Assembly: GCF_013778325.1 (NCBI RefSeq)
Contig: NZ_JACEIB010000006.1
Location: 186,001-250,000 of the forward strand
Source of the DNA: Sphingomonas chungangi
Lineage (GTDB): Bacteria > Pseudomonadota > Alphaproteobacteria > Sphingomonadales > Sphingomonadaceae
DNA: 64,000 nucleotides
Reading direction: 5' to 3'
The notes beneath the pieces were generated by a model. It did no database searches. It had not been told where the DNA came from and was given only the letters and a program-made list of their open reading frames with translations. Numbering within the stretch: the first letter of the stretch is position 1; every line of letters starts with the position of its first letter. Shown here in pieces: positions 50,739-59,550 of this stretch. A program made the position numbers and the translations under genes.

Positions 50739-53700
50739 TCATCCGCCGGGCGGCTTCGGCGCGGGCCGTACCACCAGCTTGTAGGGCGCTTTGCTGGCGA
50801 GATATTGCGCCGCCAATCGCTGGATCGCCGCCGGCGTGACGCCCGCGAGGTCGGCCGGGCGGGATCGGATGGTGTCCAGATAGCGCGGATCGGAATCGGC
50901 GCAGGGCAGGGCGGACAGCCAATAGGTGCCCGTCGAAAGCAGAGTCTTGCTTTCCTCGAGAAGCGGCGTGCGGGACCGGCTCAATTCCTCGATGCTGACC
51001 GGCCTTGCGGCGAGGTCCTGCACGATCGCATTGAGCTCGGCGAAGAAGGTGTCCACCTTGGTCGGCTCGATCTCGACCGTCGCGGCGATCATTCCGTAGC
51101 CGGGAAACAGCTCGGACTGGTCGATATAGGTGGTCGGCGCGTAGGTGAGCCCTTCCTTCTCGCGAAGGCCATCGATCAGGCGCACCTGGATGATCTGCGA
51201 CATCACCTGGATGGCGCGTGCGTCGGCCGTGCTGGCGAAGAAGCCGGGCGTTGGCCAGGCGGCCAGCGCGATCCCCTGATCCTGGCGTCCCGTGCTGATC
51301 TCGGTGACCGGGGACGGTGTCGCCGCCGGGAAATGCGCGTCGCGGATCGCGGGCCGAGCGGTTCGGTCGGGGAGGGATCCGATCGTGTTCCGGGCGACCT
51401 CGATCGCGCGATCGATATCGAGGTCTCCCACCATGACGATGTTGATCGGCCCGGCCAGAGCCGGTCGGAGGATGGCGGCGAGATCGGACGGGCGCGATCG
51501 ATCGAGGTCCGCGGGCGAGGCCGGTCCCCAGCGCGGATCGCGGGCATGGAGCAAGAAGCCCTCGTCCCTCTGCAGCATCAGCGTCGGCGAGGCCGAAAGC
51601 TCCGGCAGAGCCGTCACCAGCCGGGCCTTGGCCTGCTCTGCCGCGCGCGGGCGGAAGGCGGGATCGGAGAGATAGGCCGTCAGCAATTGCAGCTCGGTCT
51701 CGAAATCGCGCGCATTGGTGCCGCCGGTGAGGTGGAAGCGCTCTTCCGAGACATAGAAATTCGCGCCGACATTCTTGCCGTTCAGCATTTCCGCAATGTC
51801 GGTCGCATCGGCCTTGCCCAGCCCGCCCAGGATGAAGGTCTGCGGTTGCTGTGTGAGCATCCAGTAGGATTGCTCCAGCCCCGGCGGCAGGCCGGCGAAG
51901 CCGGCGCCGAAATTGGCGTCGAGCATCACCGAATCCTTGAGCGAGGGCGCGCGCTTCAGCGTGATCGATGTGCCGTTGGCGAAGCGGACGATCGTGAGCC
52001 CCAGGTCCGCGACATCCTTGCGCTCAGCGATGCGGCCCGGCGCGCCGAAATGGGTGTAGGGCCAGGCTCCGGCCATGTCCTGCTGCTGGGCGGCGAGCGG
52101 CGCACGCTCCGCCTCGCCGAGCGCGACACGCAGCGCCGCTTCCCCGCCGGCGGGTGCCTTGCCTGTGGAGATGAAGAGGAGCGGTCCCGATCCGGATACG
52201 AGCCGTTTGGCGGCGGCCTGGATGTCGACAGGGGTAAGCGTCGCGATCAGGCGCTCGTAGTCGATGGCGCGCTGCGACGGCGTCGCGAACGTATCTCCCG
52301 AAACCATGCTCGCCAGCAGCGTGTTCGCGAGATCGGCGGAGTTCCGGTTGTTCTCGGCCGTTGCTGCCTGGTCGAGCTGGTTGGTGAGACGTAACCGTTC
52401 ACGATCGATCTCGGCCTGCGTGACGCCGAGCGTCGTGAGCCGCCGCTGCTCGATCAGTGCCGCTTGCACGGCCTTGTCGATCGCGTCGCCGATGGGAATC
52501 AGGGACAGCGTGGTGACCTGGGCCGAGTGATAGAGCGTCGATCGGTCGATCGCCGCCGCGCTGAACGGAGCACCCGGTTGGTCGGCGGCGCGATCCAGCC
52601 GCGCATTGAGGATCGATGCGGCGATCCATTCCGCGAGCTGCTGGCGTTCCCGGTCGAAGCTGTCCGGCCGGTCGTCATAGCGGGAGACCCAGTCGATCTC
52701 GATGCGCTGGGGCGCGCCTGGCTCCGTGAAGATACGGACGTCGCTGCCGCGCCGCTTCACGCCGCCTTGATCGAAGACGGGTGGCGGCGAGCCGTCGGAG
52801 GCCCAGTTCCCGAAGGTCGCCTTGATCATCGCTTCCATGTCATTGGGCACGACATTGCCCGTGATCACCAGAATGCTCCGGTCGGGGCGGTAATGCGTCT
52901 TGTAGAAGCGGCGCAGTCCGTCTGCGGAGGCCGCTGCGATGGATTCCGGCGTACCGAACGTCCAGCGCTGCGGAATGCGCTGCCCGGCGAGCAGATAGGT
53001 CTGGCGGGCCTGCTCGGCATGCAGGGACGGATCGTCGCGCCAGCGGCCTTCGGCCAGCACCACCGCGCGCTCGGCCTGCAGGGCCGTGGGCGATATCGTC
53101 GCCCGTCCGGTCGCCTCGCGCAGCATGAACAGCCCTTCGGCGGCGGCCGACAGGCGGGAAGGCGGGAAATCCAGCCCGAAGATGGTGTCTTCTGGCGTGG
53201 TGTTGGCGACGGTGTCCTTGCCGAAGCTCAGCCCCATCTGCTCCATCGATTTTTCGAAGTCGCCGTCCGGCACATGCTCGCTGCCGCGAAAGGTCATGTG
53301 CTCCAGCAGGTGCGCGTATCCGAGTTCCTTGTCGCCTTCGTCGACCGAGCCGACGCCGACGCGCAGGCGGAAGGATACGCCGCCCCTCGGCGTGCCGTTG
53401 CGCAGGATCGCATAGCGCAGGCCGTTGGGGAGCTTGCCGAACAGCGCGCGCGAGTCAGCGACCGGCGTAGGGGAATCGGCCACGGGCGGGGGCGCGGGAT
53501 CGAAGCTGGGCGGCGGGGGCGGCGGCGCGAGGCGCGGCCTCGCGGGCATGCGGACGGGCGGTGCGGCCTCATAGGCGCGGATCGACGTCATCGACGGAGC
53601 GAGTGGCCAACGCGGCACGGCCACGACCGGCGATGGCCGCATTGTGACGACCACGGGCGGCGGCGGCGCCAGCAGGGGAAGCGCCCAGCGAATACGGTTC

Positions 53701-54011
53701 GAGTAGGAGGAGGCGATGGTTCGCCCCACGGCATCGTGCGCGGGCGTGAAGTGCGCGCGGCTGCGCAGCAGCGGGCAGGTCGCCTGATCGAGCAACGGCT
53801 GGCCGCTCGACTCCTTGATCCGGCAATCGGTCACAAGCCCCGAAGCATCGACGTCGAGCTCGAACGAAACCACGCCTGCCTGGCTGGCGCGCCGAGCCGC
53901 CGCCGGATAGTCTTTCGGGGTGATCCATGTTCCGGCGTCGATCGGCACCGGCGGGTCGGGTCGAGCAACGGCCGCAGGAACGGCGGCCGCGAGAAACGCG
54001 ATCAACAGCAT
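50739..54011 (-). CDS. TonB C-terminal domain fused to a two-module M16 (pitrilysin-type) zinc protease
   Basis: 1090 residues. A signal-like hydrophobic N-terminus (LLIAFLAAAVPAAVA), a TonB_C-like domain (about 25-115; ITPKDYPAAARRASQAGVVSFELDVDASGLVTDC), a Pro-rich linker (115-185), then an M16 N-terminal protease domain with the inverted zinc motif HLLEH (His234, Glu237, His238) and downstream Glu314 in AERAVVLAE. Further M16 repeats follow, with a second M16_C-like region near the C-terminus (INIVMVGDLDIDRAIEVARNTIGSLP). M16 proteases degrade small peptides. Plain M16 proteins of sphingomonads are about 950 residues; the TonB-like part is the unusual addition. Probably periplasmic. Confidence 0.9.
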   Translation of the reverse strand: MLLIAFLAAAVPAAVARPDPPVPIDAGTWITPKDYPAAARRASQAGVVSFELDVDASGLVTDCRIKESSGQPLLDQATCPLLRSRAHFTPAHDAVGRTIASSYSNRIRWALPLLAPPPPVVVTMRPSPVVAVPRWPLAPSMTSIRAYEAAPPVRMPARPRLAPPPPPPSFDPAPPPVADSPTPVADSRALFGKLPNGLRYAILRNGTPRGGVSFRLRVGVGSVDEGDKELGYAHLLEHMTFRGSEHVPDGDFEKSMEQMGLSFGKDTVANTTPEDTIFGLDFPPSRLSAAAEGLFMLREATGRATISPTALQAERAVVLAEGRWRDDPSLHAEQARQTYLLAGQRIPQRWTFGTPESIAAASADGLRRFYKTHYRPDRSILVITGNVVPNDMEAMIKATFGNWASDGSPPPVFDQGGVKRRGSDVRIFTEPGAPQRIEIDWVSRYDDRPDSFDRERQQLAEWIAASILNARLDRAADQPGAPFSAAAIDRSTLYHSAQVTTLSLIPIGDAIDKAVQAALIEQRRLTTLGVTQAEIDRERLRLTNQLDQAATAENNRNSADLANTLLASMVSGDTFATPSQRAIDYERLIATLTPVDIQAAAKRLVSGSGPLLFISTGKAPAGGEAALRVALGEAERAPLAAQQQDMAGAWPYTHFGAPGRIAERKDVADLGLTIVRFANGTSITLKRAPSLKDSVMLDANFGAGFAGLPPGLEQSYWMLTQQPQTFILGGLGKADATDIAEMLNGKNVGANFYVSEERFHLTGGTNARDFETELQLLTAYLSDPAFRPRAAEQAKARLVTALPELSASPTLMLQRDEGFLLHARDPRWGPASPADLDRSRPSDLAAILRPALAGPINIVMVGDLDIDRAIEVARNTIGSLPDRTARPAIRDAHFPAATPSPVTEISTGRQDQGIALAAWPTPGFFASTADARAIQVMSQIIQVRLIDGLREKEGLTYAPTTYIDQSELFPGYGMIAATVEIEPTKVDTFFAELNAIVQDLAARPVSIEELSRSRTPLLEESKTLLSTGTYWLSALPCADSDPRYLDTIRSRPADLAGVTPAAIQRLAAQYLASKAPYKLVVRPAPKPPGG

Positions 54012-54078
54012 TGTTCCCCCAGGTTGGAGGCAACCTAGCGAAAACGAGTCGTTATTCCAGACGCGATATTTGATCTGT

Positions 54079-54399
54079 TTACCGGTTTGACTGTTTGCCG
54101 TGCCACTTCGTTGCGGAAGCTGGACCGATCATCACCAGTTCGGGATCGCGAGCCTCGCCGTTGGCGACGCGATAGCGAGCCAGCGCAGGCCAGTCCTCCG
54201 CGCGCTGCGGCACCTCGCGCCCGCGCCGCTCGGCCATGGCATCGGGGTCCGCCATCCGCGCTCGCAGGTCAGCGGGAACGGGTTGCTTGTCGAGAAGCGC
54301 TTCGATGAGCCGGATCGTCGCCGCGTCCGGCGGCGGCGGCAGCGTAGCGGCGGCAGCCGAAAAGGGGGCATTCGGAAAGGGCAGGCTGCTCGGGTTGGC
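54079..54399 (-). pseudogene. remnant resembling the N-terminal part of an SGNH hydrolase
   Basis: An open stretch of about 105 codons whose end, RAEDWPALARYRVANGEARDPELVMIG + PASATKW, follows the pattern of SGNH/GDSL hydrolases just before their GDSI(T) nucleophile motif (DWxxLxRYRxAN...VxMGDSIT). Here the GDS motif is corrupted (GPASA) and a stop comes 9 residues later. It is preceded in the same frame by the tail of a DUF3089 remnant. The boundary at 54399 is approximate. Family assignment is from pattern memory only. Confidence 0.45.
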
Positions 54400-54752
54400 G
54401 GTTGCCGGGGCCGAGCCTTCGTCGCGCCAGCTCAGCGGATTGGCGCAGATCGGCGGCGCGGCCCCGCGGGTGACGAGCTGGCCCTGCCACCAGTACCCGG
54501 CCGACTGAGCAGCAGCTTGCGCGGGATGTTCCAGCCCGCCTTGCTGTTGTTCCACGAGACGACGCAGCCGGTTTGCCCTGGTGAATCGCAGGTCGGCGGG
54601 CCGATCGTGGTGAATGCCTGCGGCACATATCCGCCGACGAGATAGGCGGCTATCATCCCGCCCTGCAGCGGCGTGCCGAGGATTTCGCGGTGGACCAGTT
54701 CGATGGCGAGCGCCGTCCCCTGGCTGTGCGAAGCGAGAATGAAGGGACGGCC
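54400..54752 (-). pseudogene. truncated and frameshifted DUF3089 (alpha/beta hydrolase) remnant
   Basis: The frame from about 54749 reads RPFILASHSQGTALAIELVHREILGTPLQGGMIAAYLVGG, with the SHSQG nucleophile elbow of DUF3089 proteins, then TGCVVSWNNSKAGW. Around 54500-54540 the family sequence continues in another frame (WWQGQLVTRG...ICANPLSWRDEG). The 5' half is missing: a stop lies directly upstream at 54758 and the next sequence belongs to a kinase fragment on the other strand. No start codon or ribosome binding site for this piece. Confidence 0.7.
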
Positions 54753-54759
54753 TGATCAG

Positions 54760-55078
54760 GTCTGTAACGATGACGGCGAATGACGCTCGACGTTTCGCTC
54801 GCAAGGGAGACGTTGCGGATCAATGGCGACGCGAACCTGCTGGGCCAAGTGCTGCTCAACCTCCCGAAGAATGCGTGGCAGGCCTGCCGGGGCGCATCGT
54901 CTCCGGCAATGGCGGTGCGGGTGGACACCAACGAGGCCGACCGGGTGGTGATCAGCGTGAGCGACAACGGCCCGGGCGTGCCATCGCGTCTCGCGCAGGA
55001 AATCTTTCTGCCTTCTTCACGACCAAGGCGGGCGGTACGGGCGTCCGACTGAGCTTCGCCAAGCAGGTCGTCCTGTGA
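54760..55078 (+). pseudogene. histidine kinase ATPase-domain remnant, frameshifted
   Basis: Reads GDANLLGQVLLNLPKNAWQAC (N-box), then VVISVSDNGPGVPSRLAQEIFLP (G1/F region). After about 55012 the family sequence resumes in the next frame: FFTTKAGGTGVRLSFAKQVVL and a stop, where an active kinase would read GTGVGLSFARQVVLAHGG and continue. One base seems lost in CCTTCTTC. All sensor and dimerisation parts are absent. A decayed fragment, not a functional gene. Confidence 0.8.
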
Positions 55079-55105
55079 GGCGTAACCAGGGGCCAACGGC
55101 ATCGA

Positions 55106-56446
55106 ATGAGGTTGAGTATGCGTATCATATTGCTTCCGGCACTTCTTCTCGCGACCGCCGCTTCGGCTGCGCCATCATCGACGGTCAGTTCCAGGTCCGT
55201 GCGCGCGCATGAGGATTTCCTGGCGGGAGATGCCCTGCGCGGGCGGGGCAGCGCCACCCACGACGAGGAAGTCGCGGCCGCCTACGTGGCATCACAATTC
55301 GAGGGATACGGTTTGCAGCCAGCGCCGGGAATGCCGGGCTATGTCCAGACGGCCGGCGTGATCGGCATGCGCGTCGCGTCGACTCCGACGCTGGAGGTCG
55401 CCGGCAGGCCGGTCGAGGGCATGCGGCTGATCGTCGGCTCCAGCGCCGAAGTGCAGGGGCCGATAGTCCTGGCCGACAGCCTGGCCTCGCTGCCCGAGAC
55501 GGCGGCGGTGGTTGTGTTCACGGCAGGCAACGTGCCGGCCTTCGACATATGGCGCGCGGTGCGCTCGAAGCATATCGGGCTGCTGATCGCGAAGGACAGC
55601 GGCAGCGCGACCGAATGGTTCGCCCAGATCGGCGGCCGTACCAGCATGCCGCGCTATCTCGCCGAAGATCCTCCCGCCACGCGCCCGTCCTTCGCGACGC
55701 TGCCGGCTGCGACGATCGATGCGATCAAGGCCGGCGAGGAGGCGCGGCTTGCGGTCCCCATCGCGCGGGACGAGACGACCACCAGCAACGCGATCGGCTA
55801 TCTGCCCGGAACCGATCCCAAAGCCGGCGTGATCCTGCTGTCCGCGCACCTCGATCATCTCGGTCAGAAGGATGGCGGGCCGATCATGCACGGCGCCAAC
55901 GACGATGCTTCTGGCACCACGGCGGTACTCGAGCTCGCGCAGGCGCTAGCGGCCGGCAAACCGCACCGGCGCGGCATCCTGTTCATCTGCTACGGCAGCG
56001 AGGAAATCGGCCAGTTCGGCTCGCGTTATTACGGCGCACATCCAGCGGTGCCGCTCTCGGATATCGTCGCCAATATCGAGTTCGAGATGATCGGCGCGCA
56101 AGATCCCAAGCTGCCGAAGGGCACGCTGATGATGACCGGCTTCGATCGATCCGATCTCGGTTCGGCGCTGCAGGCCCATGGGGGCCATGTTGCGGCCGAT
56201 CCCTATCCGAAGGAAAATTTCTTCCAGCGATCGGACAACTACCAGCTCGCGCTCAAGGGGGTGGTCGCGCACACGGTCACCGGCTGGGCGGAGGTGCCGA
56301 CCTATCACCAGCCGACCGACACCATCGCCAATCTGGATATCGGCTACATGACGAGCACGATCCAGTCGCTGATCGCGCCGGTGCGCTGGCTGGCTGATGG
56401 AAACTTCACGCCACGCTGGACGGGGGCGGGCAGGCCGACGGAATGA
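55106..56446 (+). CDS. M28 family zinc metallopeptidase (exported)
   Basis: 446 residues from the first Met (a Met at 55118 is equally good). Signal peptide (MRIILLPALLLATAASAA), a PA-like insert (about 100-200), then the M28 co-catalytic zinc domain with LLSAHLDHLG, HGANDDASGTTAVLELAQAL, CYGSEEIGQFGS, and VPTYHQPTDTIANLD near the end. It cleaves peptides in the periplasm, probably as an aminopeptidase. It lies just downstream of the remnant patch; that it uses its own promoter is assumed. Confidence 0.92.
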   Translation: MRLSMRIILLPALLLATAASAAPSSTVSSRSVRAHEDFLAGDALRGRGSATHDEEVAAAYVASQFEGYGLQPAPGMPGYVQTAGVIGMRVASTPTLEVAGRPVEGMRLIVGSSAEVQGPIVLADSLASLPETAAVVVFTAGNVPAFDIWRAVRSKHIGLLIAKDSGSATEWFAQIGGRTSMPRYLAEDPPATRPSFATLPAATIDAIKAGEEARLAVPIARDETTTSNAIGYLPGTDPKAGVILLSAHLDHLGQKDGGPIMHGANDDASGTTAVLELAQALAAGKPHRRGILFICYGSEEIGQFGSRYYGAHPAVPLSDIVANIEFEMIGAQDPKLPKGTLMMTGFDRSDLGSALQAHGGHVAADPYPKENFFQRSDNYQLALKGVVAHTVTGWAEVPTYHQPTDTIANLDIGYMTSTIQSLIAPVRWLADGNFTPRWTGAGRPTE

Positions 56447-56556
56447 CAAGAACTCCATAAGCGAGCATTCAGAGCCTTTTCGCATTGTATCGGATGACGG
56501 GTTCCGCTCGCCGAGCGGCCCCGCTAATCCCTGCGCCGAGCGCGACAGGAGACATT

Positions 56557-57309
56557 ATGAGCAGAACCGTTTTCATCACCGGCGCCACTTCGGGCTTCGG
56601 CGAGGCCGCCGTTCACGCCTTCGTGGGTGCCGGCTGGAAGGTGGTTGCGACAGGCCGCCGTACCGATCGGCTGGACGCGCTCGTCGCCACGCTCGGCGCC
56701 GACAGGGTGCATCCGGCCGGGTTCGACGTGCGTGATGAAGCGGCCCGCGACGCCGCGATCGACGCGTTGCCCCAAGCCTTCGCCGGGATCGACCTGCTGA
56801 TCAACAACGCCGGTCTCGCGCTTGGTACGAAGCCCGCGCAGCATGCCGATCTCGCCCAGTGGAAGACGATGATCGACACCAACGTGACGGCGCTCGTATC
56901 GCTGACCCACAAGCTTCTGCCTGCGCTGATCGCACGCAAGGGCGCGGTGATCAACCTGTCCTCGGTGGCGGCGACCTATCCCTATACGGGCGGCAACGTC
57001 TATGGCGGCAGCAAGGCGTTCGTATCGCAATTCTCGCTCGGTTTGCGTTCCGACCTGCACGGCACCGGGGTGCGCGTCACCTCAATCGAACCGGGTATGG
57101 CGGAGACCGAGTTCACCCTGATCCGCACCGGCGGCGATCAGGGCGCGTCCGACGAGCTGTATCAGGGCGCGCAGCCGATGACGGGCGAGGATATCGCCCA
57201 AATGCTCCTCTGGGTAGCGGAACTGCCGCCGCACCTCAACGTCAACCGGCTGGAGATCATGCCGGTGCGCCAGTCCTTCGCCGGCTTCCAGGTGGCGCGC
57301 GAGAATTGA
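56557..57309 (+). CDS. short-chain dehydrogenase/reductase (YdfG-like)
   Basis: 250 residues of the classical SDR family: cofactor motif FITGATSGFGEA (TGxxxGxG), NNAGLALG, catalytic Ser in INLSSVAATYPYTGGNVYGGSK with Tyr and Lys in YGGSK. The length and MSRTVFITGATSGFGEA start match the YdfG group (3-hydroxy acid/serine dehydrogenases using NADP). AGGAGA ribosome binding site. Convergent with the sensor kinase gene, 24 bases apart. Confidence 0.94.
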   Translation: MSRTVFITGATSGFGEAAVHAFVGAGWKVVATGRRTDRLDALVATLGADRVHPAGFDVRDEAARDAAIDALPQAFAGIDLLINNAGLALGTKPAQHADLAQWKTMIDTNVTALVSLTHKLLPALIARKGAVINLSSVAATYPYTGGNVYGGSKAFVSQFSLGLRSDLHGTGVRVTSIEPGMAETEFTLIRTGGDQGASDELYQGAQPMTGEDIAQMLLWVAELPPHLNVNRLEIMPVRQSFAGFQVAREN

Positions 57310-57333
57310 GCCATCTCGCTGTCCCCACCCACG

Positions 57334-58722
57334 CTAGGCGCTCGCCCCGCCGGGCCATTCGGAGAAGCTGACCTCGATGCGGAGACCCGGCCCAGCGTCG
57401 TCGATCGCCAGGCGCGCGCCATGCAAGGTCACGATCGCGCTGGCGATGGACAGCCCCAGGCCCGAGCCGCCGCTGCTTCGGCTAGGGTCGACCTGATAGA
57501 AGCGGCGGGTGATCCGCTCGCGCTCGGCTGCGGCAACGCCGGGGCCGTCGTCCTGCACGATCACACGGATCTGTCCGGCGGCGCGCTCCGCGACGAGCGA
57601 GACGCGTGTTCCGGTCGGCGTGTGGATGATCGCATTCTCGATCAGGTTGGCGAAGAGCTGGGCGAGCAACTCCGCGTCTCCGTTGACCATGGCGTCCGCA
57701 GCCATATCGGCAGCAAGCGTGTGCTGCGCGTCGATCGCGACGGGCTCATATGTTTCGATCAGGGTCGCGAGCAGGCCATCGAGATCGACCGGGGCGAAGG
57801 GCGCCCGGCGCCCGCCGCCTTCGATCTGGGCCAGCCGCAGGATCGCCCGGAAGGTGGCGAGCAACTGGTCCGCCTGCGCGAGCGCGACATCGATGCCTGC
57901 GTCGGTATCTTCGCGGCCGGTCGCTTCCCGTGCGGCCTCCAGCATCTGGCGCAGGCGGGTGAGCGGCGTGCGCAGATCGTGAGCGACGTCGGTCGAGACT
58001 TGCCTCAAGCCTTCCATCAGCCCGTCGATCCGATCGAGCATCCGGTTGATATTGCGCGCGAGGTTGTCGAGCTCGGGAGCCAGGCCGATCATCGGCAGGC
58101 GCTGTTCGGTGCGGCCCGCCACGATCCGCTCGATCGCCGCGTTCGCGGCACCGATCCGTTTCAGGAAGATCAGTCCTGCCATCCATCCGCTGGCGAGCGC
58201 GATCAGCGTGATCGCGATCGCCCACAGGATCGTGAAGCGGACCATATGGCCGCCGAGCTTGTCGACATCGTATCCGTCGGTCGCGACGACCAGAAGGGAG
58301 CCATCCGCAAGGCGGGTGCCGAGCGTCACGAGCCGTTCGGGACCTTCGGGGTTGTCCATCGTCGCCGGATGCTCGCGCATCATGACGGAGCCCCAGCCCT
58401 CGTGCGCAGCATCCTGTGGAATGCCGCCGACGATGGCTTTCCCCTGGCGGTCGATCAGGAGATATTGGAAAGAGGTCCCTTTGGTGGCCTCCACGCGCTG
58501 TCGGATTTCATCCGGGAGATCCGCCGGCTTCTCGGCGACTAGCGTCGCGGTTTCGCTGGTCAGCGATCCCTGCATGGCCTTGTGGGCATAGTGGCCGACC
58601 TGATGGCGGACCATGCCGAGGATCAGGAAGGCGGCGATCGCGAAGACGGCCGCGAACATTAGCGCAAAGCGGAAGGCCCCGCTTCGGAAAGGGCTCTGGC
58701 TTGTGGATCGGTCGTCAGCCAT
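57334..58722 (-). CDS. sensor histidine kinase (HAMP, HisKA, HATPase)
   Basis: 462 residues. Two membrane helices (about 20-38 and 165-190) flank a periplasmic domain of about 125 residues with several His and Met (YAHKAM, HEGWGSVMMREHPATM), then HAMP, a HisKA phosphoacceptor STDVAHDLRTPLTRL, and an ATPase domain (LIENAIIHT, DDGPGVAA, GGSGLGLSIASAIV). Its start overlaps the regulator stop by eight bases. The His/Met-rich sensor would suit a metal signal for the divergent RND pump, but this is inference. Confidence 0.94.
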   Translation of the reverse strand: MADDRSTSQSPFRSGAFRFALMFAAVFAIAAFLILGMVRHQVGHYAHKAMQGSLTSETATLVAEKPADLPDEIRQRVEATKGTSFQYLLIDRQGKAIVGGIPQDAAHEGWGSVMMREHPATMDNPEGPERLVTLGTRLADGSLLVVATDGYDVDKLGGHMVRFTILWAIAITLIALASGWMAGLIFLKRIGAANAAIERIVAGRTEQRLPMIGLAPELDNLARNINRMLDRIDGLMEGLRQVSTDVAHDLRTPLTRLRQMLEAAREATGREDTDAGIDVALAQADQLLATFRAILRLAQIEGGGRRAPFAPVDLDGLLATLIETYEPVAIDAQHTLAADMAADAMVNGDAELLAQLFANLIENAIIHTPTGTRVSLVAERAAGQIRVIVQDDGPGVAAAERERITRRFYQVDPSRSSGGSGLGLSIASAIVTLHGARLAIDDAGPGLRIEVSFSEWPGGASA

Positions 58723-59392
58723 CGATACGATAGCCCGCGCCGCGCACCGTCTGGATGAGATCACGCCCGAAGCCGCGATCCACCTTGGCGCGCAGCCGGC
58801 TCATGTGGCTTTCGATGACATTGGTCTGAGGATCGAAATGGAACGACCAGACATTTTCGAGCAGCATCGTGCGCGTGACCACCTCGCCGGAATGCTGGAT
58901 CAGATAATCGAGGAGCTTGAATTCCTGCGCCTGGAGATCGATCCGCTGGCCCGCGCGCGTAACGGTGCGTTTGACCCGATCGATCGTCAGGTCGCCGACG
59001 GTTGCGGTGACGGTCGTGTCCGACATAGGCGGCCGGCGGGACAGCGCGTTCACGCGAGCGATGAGCTCGGCTGCGGCAAAGGGCTTCACCAGATAGTCGT
59101 CGGCGCCGGCTTCGAGCCCTTCCACCCGGTCGTCGATGCCGTCCATCGCCGTCAACAGCAGCGCGGGTGTGCGCACGCCGGCCGCCCTCAGGGCCTTCAG
59201 CACGGAAAGGCCGTCGAGCCCGGGCACCATGCGATCGAGGATGAGCACGCCATAATCGCCCTGCGTCGCCATGAAGATGGCGTCCGGCCCGGTGGCGCAC
59301 GCCTCCACGACATGCCCCGCCGCGGCAAGCTGGCGCATGGCCTGCGTGCGTGTCGCGTCGTCATCTTCGAGGAGCAGCAGTTTCATGGTCAT
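58715..59392 (-). CDS. OmpR-family response regulator
   Basis: 225 residues. Receiver domain (LLLEDDDATR, phosphoacceptor Asp in VLILDRMVPG, LLTA, VKPF) and a C-terminal winged-helix DNA-binding domain (LLDYLIQHSGEVVTRTMLLENVWSFHFDPQTNVIESHMSRLRAKVDRGFGRDLIQTVRGAGYRI) of the CopR/CzcR class. It is encoded divergently from the TolC/adaptor/RND operon about 160 bases away and is likely to control it. Confidence 0.95.
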   Translation of the reverse strand: MTMKLLLLEDDDATRTQAMRQLAAAGHVVEACATGPDAIFMATQGDYGVLILDRMVPGLDGLSVLKALRAAGVRTPALLLTAMDGIDDRVEGLEAGADDYLVKPFAAAELIARVNALSRRPPMSDTTVTATVGDLTIDRVKRTVTRAGQRIDLQAQEFKLLDYLIQHSGEVVTRTMLLENVWSFHFDPQTNVIESHMSRLRAKVDRGFGRDLIQTVRGAGYRIDG

Positions 59393-59550
59393 TCGTGAGG
59401 GTGGCGATCAGCCGGTGATCATGGTCAGGTTCCCATCGTCGTCGCAAGTTGAGGATTCCCAATGTTGGGACAATGCTGAGCCAATGTAGCCTCATGCATA
59501 GCGGACTTCGAAAGGGAGGGCTCCATGCCGCCACAGCGGAACCGTCGGCG

